The notes under the pieces are model-generated. The model had not been told where the DNA came from. It saw only the letters and a list, made by a program, of their open reading frames with translations, and made no database searches. Below are positions 9,171-19,815 of a DNA stretch of 64,000 bases, in pieces. Numbering within the stretch: the first letter of the stretch is position 1; the number at the start of each line of letters is the position of its first letter. A program made the translations under genes and the position numbers. This DNA is from Clostridium celatum DSM 1785 (GTDB taxonomy: Bacteria > Bacillota > Clostridia > Clostridiales > Clostridiaceae), in NCBI RefSeq assembly GCF_000320405.1, contig NZ_KB291655.1:37266-101265 (forward strand). The letters run 5' to 3'.

Positions 9171-9326
9171 ATTATCTTCTCCATATTTTAATTAATTATA
9201 ACTTTAACTAAATTACAAATTTAAAGTTTCACTTATTAGTATATCAATATTAATTTAAATATTAAATAGTAGTTATAACCATTAACTCCACATTAGCAAT
9301 ACAATATACTCTATAAAATAATAAGA

Positions 9327-9373
9327 ACACCCTTAGAAATAAAGTAATTTAATTTCTTTATTCTAAAGGTGTA
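9327..9373 (-). terminator. Terminator of the GH84 gene
   Basis: ACACCTTTAGAATAAAGAAA (minus strand) pairs with TTTATTTCTAAGGGTGT, immediately after the stop codon at 9381, and is followed by an AT tract. Confidence 0.75.
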
Positions 9374-9380
9374 TTATTAT

Positions 9381-12300
9381 TTATCTTTTCTTTTTAAATA
9401 AGTTTACTCCTATTGCAGATATCATAGTACCAAAAATTCCAATAACTCCTGCTGCTCTTCCCCCTGTATTAGGTAACTTTCCTTGTTCTTTATTAGTGCT
9501 ATTACCATTACTACTAGTACTGCTACTTACATTATTACTGTTTCCTGTATTAGTATTTCCAGTATTACTGCTAATATTGTCTTCAGTAGCATTACTACTT
9601 GAGTTATTATTTTCAGTATTTGAGCTATTACCCTCATTCTTATCTACACTATTTTCTACTAATCTACCTAAAGCTGCTTCTAAAGTACTCTTCGCCTTAT
9701 ATACTTCATCTTCAGTAGCATCTTCATTGCTAAGAACCAACTTAGCCATTTCTAATGCTTTAGCTACATTACTATAGCTTACTTCTGTATATTTACTTGC
9801 ATCTAAGCTTTCTATCTTATTAATTAACTCTTGTAACTTATCTTTATTTGGTTTTAATCTTAATTCAAGGTATGCTCTAATTAAATTATTATACCCTTCT
9901 TTAACTTCATTTTCTAAAGCATTTTCATCATTAACAATAGTATTTGCCTCATCCAATGCAGTTTCTAAATTACTCCAAGTTGAAGTTATAAATTCTTCCT
10001 TATTTAATGCATTAATCTTTTCTATTAAAGCAGTTAAAGAAGCTTTATCCCCTTTATAGAAAGATAGCTTTTGCATTACAGATGATAATCTATCAAATGC
10101 AGCATCTACTTGTGATTGAGTTGATTTAGAATTATTTAAAATTTCCTTTGCATTTTCAAGTGCAGCCTTAAATTCAGTAACAACTACAGGAACAACATTC
10201 TCTAAATCTTCATCTGTAATTTCCTCTGCAATCTCAATAGCAATTCCTAACGCTACTTTATTTACTTCCTTATCAATTGATTCATTATTTTCATTCACTA
10301 TTATTTCATATATTTTTGGAAGTGGCTTACTAGCGTCAAATTCTATCTTAACTTCTACAATTTCATCATTAACAGCTAAGTCACTTAATTGTTTTCCTAA
10401 TACACCTATAGTTTTCCAAACACCATTAGTATTTTTAACACTTACTGTAGCTTCACATATATTATCTTTATCTTGAAGGAATACTATATTTTCTACATTT
10501 GTTATTCTTGTCATCTTATAAATTAAATTTTCACCATTTCTAACATTTTCAGCTTCAAAAGCAGTTGTTAAATCTTCATCATATAGATAATCCCATCTAC
10601 CAGTATCAAAAGTACCTTCTACTAAGTCAACAGTATCATCTCCAGCATCAGGAACTGTTTTATTAATTTCTACCTCAAATAATTGAACCCAATATCCTGA
10701 ATTTTCTCCATTAGCAATTATTCTAATATATTTTGCCATTTTACCATTAGCATTTACAGAAGCTACCTTTTTATCTCCTTCTGATGTATATTGTAATTCA
10801 CCTAATGAAGTCCAATTAATACCGTCTTCTGATATTTGATATTCAGAATTTCTCATATAGTCCATATTTCCAAAGTAAGCAGTTACATCATAAAGAGGTA
10901 TCTTATTACCTAAATCTATTTGTATATAATGTCCTGCCCCAGATGATTTATCTGACCAATACTTAGTAGACTTATCTCCATCTAAAGCTTTATCTATAGT
11001 ATAGCTTTGATAAGTTCCTATATTTTGTGAAATAGTTGGTGTTATCTTATATACAGGTATTGCTTTAAAGCTATTAATATCTATATTCTTTGTATTATTA
11101 CTCTTATTTACTAATCTAATATAAGTTGCAGCAATACTTTCATTAGTCTTCATTACACCATCTGAAATTGTTGTTTCAGCTTCACTCCACTCAATTCCAT
11201 TTAATGAATATTCAAGTGATAATCCTTCATAATCACTAGCATTAATATTAATCTCTGCTAACTTAATTGCTTTAGGAAGAGCAATTCCTATATAATCATT
11301 TTTAGCAAGCTCTAAAGCTGTAATATCGTTTATAGAATATACTCCACTTTCAAGACTTACTTCAATATTTAACTCTTTGTTTAAAGATGTTATAACCTCT
11401 GGATCTATTTCTTTAAACATTACTTTTGACATGATATTGCTTGAAGCAGTTATAACATCATTTATAAGTGGTTTAAGTCTTTTTTCTCCTACAGCAACAG
11501 CATATTGTACTGTTCCTGAGTCTTCCATTCTATCAACAGTAAAATTATTCATTTCATTTAACTTTTCTGTTGCTAGATTATTGTTATCAAGCCATGTTTC
11601 TATTTTACCTTCTTCTGCAGCAATTAATGATTTCATAGCTGCTACCCCTGATTCACCTAATGCTTTATATGCGCCTAAGAATGGTTCTATTTCTGAAAGT
11701 AAAGCTTCATTATTTATATTATTTGTAATAGCTTCATAATCTGAAAGGATTATGCTAAATTCATTTAATAGTTCATTTGCAATATCCACTATTGATTTAT
11801 TATTAGCTATTGCACTTTTTAATGCAGTTATTTTATCTGATAAATACCAAGATTCATCATATTCAAAAGTTCCACTTGCACCACCATCATCCTTAAGGTA
11901 TGACGTATTAGATGCAAATCGCATAAATTCCTCTTTTATTTCTGGTACAAGCTTTTCTATTGCAGTTTCCCAACTGCTCATATAATCAAAGCTATCTGTA
12001 TTCCAAGTGTAATCAGCTATACTATATAAAGTAACCTTTGAAGCTTCTGCTTGATTCATTGGATTTGAGAAGAATCCACTAACATTATCTAAGTCTGTAT
12101 TTAAATTGTGTAAAGGAGCCATAAGAAGTCTTGAATCACAATAGTCATTAACTGGATAATTCCACCAAACTGCTAAATCTTTATCTACTCCTGTTTGTGT
12201 CTTTGGCCACTCCATAACATCTTTAGATATATTAGACATAGTTGCATGACCTGTCCACATTACTTGAATATCAGAATGTAAAGTTTGCATAAATGGTTTA

Positions 12301-15300
12301 AAGTAGTTGTTCATACTTGGTCCCCATGCAGAGTTATATCTTGCAGAAATAACTATCATAGGTGCAACATCACCTTTTGCCTTTACAAACTCAGTATCAA
12401 TTCTATTAATCCACTCTGCTTGCTTTTTACCATTAGTCCAATCATCTGTATCATCAAATAAAACACCAAATTGTCTTACACCTAAATCATATAATTGTTC
12501 GTATTTAGCTATAAGAGCATCGAAGTCTGCTTCAGTAAATTGTAATGTAGCTCCTGGATGAATTGTCCAGCAGAAATTAACATTATTTTCTGCTCCTGCT
12601 TGTGCAAGTTCAGCTATTTGTTTAGCTTCTTCTTCTGGATATAAATCCTTCCAATTACTCCTATGGTATGGATCATCCTTTGGAGCATAAATATAAGTAT
12701 TCATCTTATATTCACTGCAATCTTTCATAAGACTCATTCTTTCTTCATGACTCCATGGAGTTCCATAGAATCCTTCAATAAATCCTCTAAACTCTATTTC
12801 AGGATAATCTCCGATTACAACTTCTGCAAATTTATTATTTTCGCTCTTTTCTAAAATTTGCCCTAATGTTAATACAGCATAATATGCTCCATCACTATCT
12901 GAAGCCACTATAGATATATTACCCTTTTCATTTTCATCATTACTAGTTTTAATTACATATCCTTCTTTATTATCTAAAGCTTCATTTTCTAATAATTCAC
13001 TTTCTATACAATTATCACAATGGTCCTTATCTGAAGTTATTATTATATTTGCCTTATCAGATACAACTTCGTCTGAAATATTATATTTTATATCATTTTC
13101 TTTTAATATCTCTTCTAACTTATCTACAGTTGCTTCTTCTTGTTCTCCATGAATTACAACATTAACATCTCCTACTAATTCCATTCCTTCTTCTGATAAA
13201 TAAGTAGTTTCTTGAGGAACTGGATAAACTAAAGAATCCTTCTCTTCATCTGGAACTACTGGTATTGTTGGTAATTCAATTTCACCTTCTAATCCCATTA
13301 CTTCAACTTCATAAATTCTTGCAGCATTATCACTACCTTGAGTAGGCTTATCTACTATTAACTTAACATATCTAGCTTGAGTTACAGGAATTCTATCCGT
13401 AGTTATTCCATCTATATTATTTGTAACCTTTACTACCTCTTTATAATTTTCTCCATCTGAACTAACTTGTACTCTATATGCTTTAGTATTCATTGAAGCA
13501 GCTTCTCCACCTGCCTCTGAATGTTTTATAACTATATCTGTTATTGTATCGATTTTTCCTAAATCTATAGTTAAATTATGAGTACTTCCATTATTAGCAC
13601 ACCATTTAGTATTTGATTTTCCATCAACAGCTTTTTCTGGTGATTCAGCTGCTGCAACAAAGCCTGATGCAGTTACTGATTTTCCTAAAGCAAGATTAGT
13701 TTTTTCAGTACTTGCTGCATTTGAAACAGTAATTATTCCCTTTTTAACAATCTCATCTTTTCCTAAAGCATTCTTAGCTTTTAATGTTACTGAATATACT
13801 CCTTCTTTTTCATAAGTTACAGTTGGATTTTCTTCAGTACTAGTTTCAATATTAGCGCCTGTAAATGTCCATTCAAATTCTGATGATGCCATTGAGCTTA
13901 AATTTGTAAATTTAACTTCTTGACCTGGTGCCACAAAAGTACTTGAGACATCAAAATCTGCTATTGCTTCAAAGCTACTATTTAAGGCTTCAGTTATAAA
14001 CGCTAGTGCAGTTTTTTCTGAAAGCTTTTTACCACTATTTAAACTAGACATATTTGAATTTAATAAACTCTTTAGTCTATCTGCCTCTGAAGTATTCTTA
14101 TTTGACTTAGCTATTAAGTATTCTAAAGCTAATTTATCATTTTCTCCTAAAAGCTTTAACTTATCTAAGTTTTCACTACAATGAGATAATATTTCACTAG
14201 GTAATTCTGCTTTTAATTTATCAGCAGCTTCAATCATATCATTAAATTCTTTATTTAAAATTTCAATTTCAGCAGTAACATCTTGTCCTTTAACTATCTT
14301 TCTAAGTAAATCATCCATAGTACTTCTTATTTCTGGCGCATCTCCTCTTCCAGTAGAAGCCCAGCTTGCTTCCATTCTTGATGAATGATTTGCAAATGTT
14401 ATCATATAAGGGGCTAAGTCGCCATACATTTTTTCTATAGCATTTTCCCAGGATTTTTGATAATCATATTCTGATGTATTCCAAGCATAATCCGCACCTG
14501 TTGCTAAAGTTATTTTTGAAAGTTCTGCATGTTCCATTGGATTCATAGTAAAAAAGTCTATTTGACCTTCTAGAGCTTTATCTGCATTATATACTGGCCC
14601 TAAAGCTAATTTTTCTTTCATATAGTCTGTAACAGGATAGTTCCACCATATTCCCATTCTTTTCCCATAAACTGAATTTACGAAGTTAGCATTTTCTAAA
14701 TCTATTCCTTCTGATACAACTACAGGACCTGTCCACATAACCATTATGTCACTATCTAGCGTAGATGAAAAATCAGTTGTATATTTAGTTAACTCATCAA
14801 TTGTTCCCATAGCATGAGTATCATATTCTGTAGGCACAGTTATAAGAGGTTTAACATCACCTTTAGCTTTAACAAACTCTTTATTAAATCTATTTAGTAA
14901 TTCAGCTTGCTTAACGCCATCTTTATTACTTATATCATCAAATAATATGGCAAAACTTCTAACTCCCATGTCATATAATGATTGGCATTTATTTATTAAA
15001 GCTTGAAAATCTGCCTCTCCATTGTCTCCATCAAAATTAATATCTATTCCTGGAGAAATTGCAAATACAAAGTCTACCTTATTTTCTTTAGACGTTTCAA
15101 TAAGTTCATTCATTCTGCTCATTTCACTATCTGGATAAGGTTCTCTCCAATTTTCTCTGTGATATGGATCATCCTTTGGAGCATAAATATAAGTATTCAT
15201 TTTATTATCACCATAAAACTCTATTTGATCTAATCTATCTTCATTAGACCATGGTGTTCCATAAAATCCTTCTACTATTCCTCTTGTCTTCATAGTAGGT

Positions 15301-15860
15301 TCATCACTTATAACAACATCATTTGAATATTTAGAACTACCGTCATTAACTATCAACTGCGTTAACGTTTTAACTCCATAAAAAGTACCATCTTCATCTT
15401 TACCTTCAATTAAAATTGTTCCACCTTTACCTTCACTTGATTCAACAGCAAGTATATATCCTTCTTCTTTTAAGCCTTCTGTACCAGAAATACCTATTTT
15501 CTCCTTAGCTTCATCCATTTCTTTAATATCATCTTCTAATTCACCTATTATTAAAGTAGTTGATGATTCATCATAAGTTTCATTAATAGTAATATCATTT
15601 GCAATTAAAAACTCTTTTAAAATTCTAATTGCATCTTCATCTGCAACATCTTGCCCCTTTAAATTAATTGATGATGTAATTTTTAAAACACCTTCATTAG
15701 TCTCCACACTTTCAGGAACTTGGCTTAATTGTGGTATGCTTATACTTACTTCTTCATTAACATCAGCAAAAGCATCAATTTTAGTTATAGTTAGACCATT
15801 AATAATAAACACACTAGCCATAGTTGTTGCTAATATTCTTTTTAACATCTCTCTTTTCAC
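9381..15860 (-). CDS. LPXTG-anchored hyaluronidase-like protein with two GH84 domains
   Basis: I start it at GTG 15860, seven bases after GGGGGA; upstream codons have no ribosome-binding site. The 2159-residue product has a signal peptide (MKREMLKRILATTM... to AFA). A GH84 N-domain and first catalytic domain follow (bases about 15720-14340; FYGTPW, catalytic FDD at 14934-14942). A PKD fold (about 13940-13710) and an F5/8-type CBM32 (about 13710-13290) come next. A second GH84 N-domain plus catalytic domain (about 13230-11890; FDD at 12450-12458), further CBM32-like modules (about 11030-10300) and three FIVAR repeats (about 10270-9670) complete the body. An Asn/Ser linker, LPNTGG (9459-9476), a hydrophobic helix and KKKR end it. 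Family: O-GlcNAcase or hyaluronidase of the NagH/NagJ type, acting on host glycans at the cell surface. Two complete GH84 modules in one chain is unusual. Confidence 0.93.
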   Translation of the reverse strand: MKREMLKRILATTMASVFIINGLTITKIDAFADVNEEVSISIPQLSQVPESVETNEGVLKITSSINLKGQDVADEDAIRILKEFLIANDITINETYDESSTTLIIGELEDDIKEMDEAKEKIGISGTEGLKEEGYILAVESSEGKGGTILIEGKDEDGTFYGVKTLTQLIVNDGSSKYSNDVVISDEPTMKTRGIVEGFYGTPWSNEDRLDQIEFYGDNKMNTYIYAPKDDPYHRENWREPYPDSEMSRMNELIETSKENKVDFVFAISPGIDINFDGDNGEADFQALINKCQSLYDMGVRSFAILFDDISNKDGVKQAELLNRFNKEFVKAKGDVKPLITVPTEYDTHAMGTIDELTKYTTDFSSTLDSDIMVMWTGPVVVSEGIDLENANFVNSVYGKRMGIWWNYPVTDYMKEKLALGPVYNADKALEGQIDFFTMNPMEHAELSKITLATGADYAWNTSEYDYQKSWENAIEKMYGDLAPYMITFANHSSRMEASWASTGRGDAPEIRSTMDDLLRKIVKGQDVTAEIEILNKEFNDMIEAADKLKAELPSEILSHCSENLDKLKLLGENDKLALEYLIAKSNKNTSEADRLKSLLNSNMSSLNSGKKLSEKTALAFITEALNSSFEAIADFDVSSTFVAPGQEVKFTNLSSMASSEFEWTFTGANIETSTEENPTVTYEKEGVYSVTLKAKNALGKDEIVKKGIITVSNAASTEKTNLALGKSVTASGFVAAAESPEKAVDGKSNTKWCANNGSTHNLTIDLGKIDTITDIVIKHSEAGGEAASMNTKAYRVQVSSDGENYKEVVKVTNNIDGITTDRIPVTQARYVKLIVDKPTQGSDNAARIYEVEVMGLEGEIELPTIPVVPDEEKDSLVYPVPQETTYLSEEGMELVGDVNVVIHGEQEEATVDKLEEILKENDIKYNISDEVVSDKANIIITSDKDHCDNCIESELLENEALDNKEGYVIKTSNDENEKGNISIVASDSDGAYYAVLTLGQILEKSENNKFAEVVIGDYPEIEFRGFIEGFYGTPWSHEERMSLMKDCSEYKMNTYIYAPKDDPYHRSNWKDLYPEEEAKQIAELAQAGAENNVNFCWTIHPGATLQFTEADFDALIAKYEQLYDLGVRQFGVLFDDTDDWTNGKKQAEWINRIDTEFVKAKGDVAPMIVISARYNSAWGPSMNNYFKPFMQTLHSDIQVMWTGHATMSNISKDVMEWPKTQTGVDKDLAVWWNYPVNDYCDSRLLMAPLHNLNTDLDNVSGFFSNPMNQAEASKVTLYSIADYTWNTDSFDYMSSWETAIEKLVPEIKEEFMRFASNTSYLKDDGGASGTFEYDESWYLSDKITALKSAIANNKSIVDIANELLNEFSIILSDYEAITNNINNEALLSEIEPFLGAYKALGESGVAAMKSLIAAEEGKIETWLDNNNLATEKLNEMNNFTVDRMEDSGTVQYAVAVGEKRLKPLINDVITASSNIMSKVMFKEIDPEVITSLNKELNIEVSLESGVYSINDITALELAKNDYIGIALPKAIKLAEININASDYEGLSLEYSLNGIEWSEAETTISDGVMKTNESIAATYIRLVNKSNNTKNIDINSFKAIPVYKITPTISQNIGTYQSYTIDKALDGDKSTKYWSDKSSGAGHYIQIDLGNKIPLYDVTAYFGNMDYMRNSEYQISEDGINWTSLGELQYTSEGDKKVASVNANGKMAKYIRIIANGENSGYWVQLFEVEINKTVPDAGDDTVDLVEGTFDTGRWDYLYDEDLTTAFEAENVRNGENLIYKMTRITNVENIVFLQDKDNICEATVSVKNTNGVWKTIGVLGKQLSDLAVNDEIVEVKIEFDASKPLPKIYEIIVNENNESIDKEVNKVALGIAIEIAEEITDEDLENVVPVVVTEFKAALENAKEILNNSKSTQSQVDAAFDRLSSVMQKLSFYKGDKASLTALIEKINALNKEEFITSTWSNLETALDEANTIVNDENALENEVKEGYNNLIRAYLELRLKPNKDKLQELINKIESLDASKYTEVSYSNVAKALEMAKLVLSNEDATEDEVYKAKSTLEAALGRLVENSVDKNEGNSSNTENNNSSSNATEDNISSNTGNTNTGNSNNVSSSTSSNGNSTNKEQGKLPNTGGRAAGVIGIFGTMISAIGVNLFKKKR
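12667..12704 (-). repeat. 38-bp perfect direct repeat, copy in second GH84 domain
   Basis: These 38 bases are identical to 15163-15200. Both encode MNTYIYAPKDDPY of the GH84 catalytic core. The two copies are 2496 bases apart, which is exactly 832 codons. Confidence 0.9.
15163..15200 (-). repeat. 38-bp perfect direct repeat, copy in first GH84 domain
   Basis: This is the partner of 12667-12704, identical at all 38 positions and in the same reading frame. The flanking sequences diverge at once, both as DNA and in part as protein. Confidence 0.9.
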
Positions 15861-16126
15861 ATCTTTTCCCCCTATTATATTTACGTAATAATTAAAAAGT
15901 AGACCATTAATTAACATTTATCTCTCTTACTTTTAATAATAATCCTTTTTGTAATTATTTACAACTATGTAATTTTATTCTCATTATTTTTTTCTTATAT
16001 CTATTTAAGTTTTCCCTAATTTTTATTCCAGATTCATGAAATTTTATCAAATGTAATGCCCATTCTACCATATATATTTTTACATAATAAAAGAGGCTGT
16101 ATTATTGATATACTAGCCCCCAATCT

Positions 16127-16561
16127 TTACCTTAAACTACTTATTAAATTGTCAATTGACCAAACTCTTTTATCTCCTAATAAACTTTTAGATATATTAA
16201 ATAAGGCCTTATCCTCTGTAACTAATATTAACTCTGAATTTATATAACAAGTATATAAATTTAATAAATCTACTTGAGACAGTTTATTTTTTTCTTTTTT
16301 ATCTTTAGTTTCATAATCAAAGATTAAATAAAATCCACTTATATCTTTTTTATCTATTTCTATAGATACTGGTAAAAGTTCGCAAAATCGTTGACTTAGT
16401 ATATAATTGCCTTTATATTTTCTTTTTTCTTTTATTGAAATTTCCTCTAAAACATCTTTTAATATTACTATTTTATTTTCTTTTATTAGTTCACTTAAGT
16501 TATCCTCATTTCTTTCCCATAATTTAATTATTATATTACTATCTATCAAATATCTATTCAT
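16127..16561 (-). CDS. PIN-domain protein (putative ribonuclease)
   Basis: The start is the ATG at 16561 because AGGA lies nine bases before it; an ATG three codons earlier sits directly on the AGGA. The 144-residue protein opens with MNRYLIDSNIIIKLWE, the first acidic residue of a PIN nuclease. A conserved Glu lies in KDVLEEIS, an Asp in LSQVDLLNLYTC and a Glu/Asp pair in LVTEDKALF, giving the usual four-acid metal site. VapC toxins have this fold, but no antitoxin-like gene adjoins it on either side. It may be an orphan toxin or a housekeeping RNase. Confidence 0.75.
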   Translation of the reverse strand: MNRYLIDSNIIIKLWERNEDNLSELIKENKIVILKDVLEEISIKEKRKYKGNYILSQRFCELLPVSIEIDKKDISGFYLIFDYETKDKKEKNKLSQVDLLNLYTCYINSELILVTEDKALFNISKSLLGDKRVWSIDNLISSLR

Positions 16562-16688
16562 TGCTATCATTCCTAATCATTTATTTTCTATAATTATATT
16601 AAATTAAAAATAAGTAAGTATAATTTAAAGCTCAATATTTATTTTTATCAATTATTTTTTACTTACTCAAATTTTTATAAATTAATAA

Positions 16689-16717
16689 AAAATAGGATGA
16701 TTTAAGTCATCCTATTT
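16689..16717 (-). terminator. Terminator overlapping the 16717 stop
   Basis: AAAATAGGATGA pairs with TCATCCTATTTT around a six-base loop, with T residues after it on the minus strand. It starts within the stop codon of the coiled-coil gene. Confidence 0.8.
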
Positions 16718-17781
16718 TATGAAACTTCTTCTTCTTTTTTTGGTAAATTCGCAATATCTATAGTTCTTAAATTTAAAATTTTAATAACTGTTTGTAATAA
16801 ATAAAATTCATGACCACTATCGGAAACTAATCCCTCTACTAATCTCCATGTAGAATTTTCATTATCTCTAGCCCAAGCTGTAATATTATGCGTATCTACA
16901 CCATATTCAATACTATTAATCTTATAAGTAAAATTAAAAGCTCTATAAGTTAATTTATTAATATCATCAATTAACTTCTCTTTAATTTCATCTACAAAAC
17001 CTTCAAAAATATTTCTATTAATTTTTATATAATTTTGGCTACATTCAGTTATACTTTCATAAACTTTACATTTTCTTTCTTCTATAATTATATTAAGTAA
17101 AATCATCTCTCTACTATTACTTAAATAATATTTATTGATTTCATCACTTTCATTTAATAATTTTTCTAATAAATTATTAAAATAACTTATATAAATCAAA
17201 AGTAACATATCATTAGTATCAAATTCTTTTTCTAAAATTTTTATCTTACTAATTATAGTATCTAATATAGTTTTAATTTTTTCTTCGTTGTTAAGTAGAT
17301 AATATTCTTTTAATATTGTTAAAATATTTTCTTCATAAAGATCACTTTGAATATTATTATCTTTTATTTTGTTATCATTATAAATAACTTCATCTTCATT
17401 TTTAATTTTACTATCTATATCTTTATCATTTAATGATTTACTTTCTAACTCTTCTTTTTGTTCTAGCTTTTCAGAAGAACACTCTTCACTTAAAATAATA
17501 TTCTCTTCTAAATCAATATTATTATTTCCTAAAATTAATACTTCAATTTCCTCTTTATTTTCTTTTGTTGCATAATTATTTTCATCTTCTAAATACTTTT
17601 CTTTTATTATCCTTAATTCTTCTTCTAACACCTTAATTTTTTCATTAGCTGAAGTTAAACTTTCTTTATATTCTTCTATTTGTATTTTATTCTCTTCAAT
17701 TATTTTTAGTAATTCTTCAATTTTATTTTTTTCATTTTCTTTTTTTAATTTTAAAAAATTAAATTTCATACGCCATCCCAC
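16717..17781 (-). CDS. Hypothetical coiled-coil protein (354 aa)
   Basis: The first 70 residues form a heptad-like Glu/Lys/Ile-rich coiled coil. An acidic, Asn-rich low-complexity stretch follows to about residue 150, then a helical globular C-terminal half with WARDNENSTWRLVEGLV near the end. An alternative start at the fifth codon (MKFNFLKLKK) is about equally supported by GGGATGG upstream. No signal peptide or membrane segment is visible. I do not recognise the family. It is alone between its own terminator and the NlpC gene. Confidence 0.6.
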   Translation of the reverse strand: MGWRMKFNFLKLKKENEKNKIEELLKIIEENKIQIEEYKESLTSANEKIKVLEEELRIIKEKYLEDENNYATKENKEEIEVLILGNNNIDLEENIILSEECSSEKLEQKEELESKSLNDKDIDSKIKNEDEVIYNDNKIKDNNIQSDLYEENILTILKEYYLLNNEEKIKTILDTIISKIKILEKEFDTNDMLLLIYISYFNNLLEKLLNESDEINKYYLSNSREMILLNIIIEERKCKVYESITECSQNYIKINRNIFEGFVDEIKEKLIDDINKLTYRAFNFTYKINSIEYGVDTHNITAWARDNENSTWRLVEGLVSDSGHEFYLLQTVIKILNLRTIDIANLPKKEEEVS

Positions 17782-17911
17782 AATCTTCTATATTAGACTA
17801 TATTTTTATTTTTTATTATAGTATTTTATATCCACATTGTCTAATGTAAATAATCCCATAACCATTTAAAAATAATTTTTCTATATTTACCATCACTATC
17901 CTCAAAGTTAA

Positions 17912-17950
17912 AGCAGTAAATATATTTATAACATTAAATTATTTACTGCT
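17912..17950 (-). terminator. Probable terminator of the NlpC/P60 gene
   Basis: AGCAGTAAATAATT pairs with AATATATTTACTGCT, followed on the minus strand by TTTAACTTT. It lies about 45 bases after the stop. The stem is clear but the U-tract is short. Confidence 0.55.
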
Positions 17951-17996
17951 CTTACTTATTATTATTCTTTTAATATTGTAGAATTCCTCTTTTTAT

Positions 17997-19502
17997 TTAT
18001 AAAACTCTTCTTGCTCTTCCTATAGAACTCCATGGAACTTGTCTTATTCCTATTAATCCTCCAGTAGTTGATGAATCTATCCACATATTATCTCCTATAT
18101 ACATTCCTACATGTCCAATAGATGTGGTGAATAATAAATCACCAGCTTTTACTTCACTTAAGCTAACTTCATATCCTGCTTCGATTTGATTATAAGTTGT
18201 TCTACCTATATGAATATTAGCTTTTGCAAAAGCCCACTGCATAAGACCTGAACAATCAAAAGCACGGTAACCTTGATCTACAAATGCTTCTGCATGATTA
18301 TATTCTCCAGCCGCCGCATCTACAGGAAATCTATTTTTAAGAATCTGTAAATTTGCTGTTGTAAGCTCTTCTCCAGACCCCCCCCATACATATGGACTTC
18401 CTATATGACTTTTAAGCTCATTTAATATAATCTCATATGAATTAGATACTGATTCATTAGTTGAGCCATTGCTAGATATATTAAAACTTATATAATCAAC
18501 ACTTACATATCCTACTGATCCATTAAAGTTTATTTTATACCATGCTCCTTCTTGACCCACTACGTCTACAACTGTCCCATTTAATAAATAACCTAAAACA
18601 AAAGAACTTCCATCTGCACTTTGACGTACTCTTAGATTTGAACCTTCTACATTAATAACTTGTCCTTTTTTTATTGTTACACTACCATCTGGTGTTGCTT
18701 CTGGAGTTGGATTATTAGGTGTTACTTCTGCATTTGCTTTATCCATAGTTATATATTCTTTACTAACATATGCTATAGAATTATTATAACTAATTTTATA
18801 CCATGTACCTTCTTCACCAATTATATTTACAGTATCTCCTTCATATAAAGATCCTATTATTGCTGAACTAGTTGAAGAACTTTGTCTAACTCTTAGGCTT
18901 AACCCATCTAAATTATAAGCATATCCTATTGCATTCATCTCTGTAGTATTTCCACTATTACTACTGTTATCGTTATTTGTTCCATCAATTAAAATATAAT
19001 CACTATGCACATATCCATAACTATTATTATATTTTATTTTGTACCATTCACCTTCAGTTCCTACTATAGATACAGTAGTATCATCTACTAAATATCCAAT
19101 AATAGATGCATTTAATGACGCACTACTTCTTACTCTTAAATTAGGAGCTGCATCATACACTCTTCCTGTTGTTGTAATTTCATAAGATGGTAAATATAAT
19201 TCTTTAACGTAATCCCCATGCACATATCCCGTAATACCATTATAACTAATTTTATACCATCCATTACTATTTGATATTATATCAAATGTAGTACCTTCAG
19301 TCATTGTAGTAAGTATGCTTGAACTTGTAGATGCTTCTGCTCTAACTCTTAAATAGCTACCATCTACATTTACAACTTGTCCCCTATTAATAGTTGCTAC
19401 AGCCATATTTTCTGTGGCATATGCTGGCACAGATTTTAATGCTATTGTTGCACCTACTACCCCTGAAACAGCAAGTAACTGTTTTATTTTCTTTCTTTGC
19501 AT
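17997..19502 (-). CDS. Secreted cell-wall hydrolase: four SH3 domains plus NlpC/P60
   Basis: A 501-residue exported protein with a signal peptide ([20 protein letters not shown], cleavage near AYA). Four bacterial SH3 domains follow, each with an LRVR-type core and ending in GYV or AYV plus a tyrosine-rich tail, spanning residues about 38-345. The C-terminal NlpC/P60 endopeptidase has the catalytic Cys in [11 protein letters not shown] and His in [10 protein letters not shown]. Family role: cleavage of gamma-D-Glu-diaminopimelate or related stem-peptide bonds in peptidoglycan, with SH3 domains binding the wall. The ATG is preceded by AAAGGTGAT. Confidence 0.93.
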   Translation of the reverse strand: MQRKKIKQLLAVSGVVGATIALKSVPAYATENMAVATINRGQVVNVDGSYLRVRAEASTSSSILTTMTEGTTFDIISNSNGWYKISYNGITGYVHGDYVKELYLPSYEITTTGRVYDAAPNLRVRSSASLNASIIGYLVDDTTVSIVGTEGEWYKIKYNNSYGYVHSDYILIDGTNNDNSSNSGNTTEMNAIGYAYNLDGLSLRVRQSSSTSSAIIGSLYEGDTVNIIGEEGTWYKISYNNSIAYVSKEYITMDKANAEVTPNNPTPEATPDGSVTIKKGQVINVEGSNLRVRQSADGSSFVLGYLLNGTVVDVVGQEGAWYKINFNGSVGYVSVDYISFNISSNGSTNESVSNSYEIILNELKSHIGSPYVWGGSGEELTTANLQILKNRFPVDAAAGEYNHAEAFVDQGYRAFDCSGLMQWAFAKANIHIGRTTYNQIEAGYEVSLSEVKAGDLLFTTSIGHVGMYIGDNMWIDSSTTGGLIGIRQVPWSSIGRARRVL

Positions 19503-19815
19503 CTTTTAATCACCTTTTCATCATAAACTTTTATAAAACAATTATTTTTTCACATTAAACATTATAAACATTCTTCTATTATTTTACCATAATTTTCACA
19601 TATTCTATCAATATTTTTATTAATTTCTTAAAAGCAGCTTTACTTTTTATTTAATTTACATTTTTAGGCAGCTATTTTATTTGTTTTACAATTTTTCTCT
19701 TGCAAAAATATTAAATTTCATATTAGTTATATCTTTTATAAAATTTAAAATATTACTTATAAATAAACATATATACCACATAATATATTATATCTATAAT
19801 AAGGATGGTGATTTT
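19503..19815. other. Intergenic region between divergent genes
   Basis: This 313-base AT-rich stretch must hold promoters for the NlpC gene (leftward) and ldh (rightward). I see TATAAT-like runs at about 19780-19800 but no convincing -35 partner. No ORF or hairpin of note is present. Confidence 0.5.

Noticed and set aside
9496..9777. Leu-rich plus-strand frame opposite the LPXTG linker
   Set aside because: Low-complexity shadow of the Asn/Ser/Thr linker; no ribosome-binding site.
15861..15917. Earlier ATG for the GH84 protein
   Set aside because: No ribosome-binding site; GGGGGA before GTG 15860 gives a normal signal peptide.
19681..19815. N-terminal extension of lactate dehydrogenase
   Set aside because: Hydrophobic nonsense without homology; AAGGATGGTG places the start at TTG 19816.
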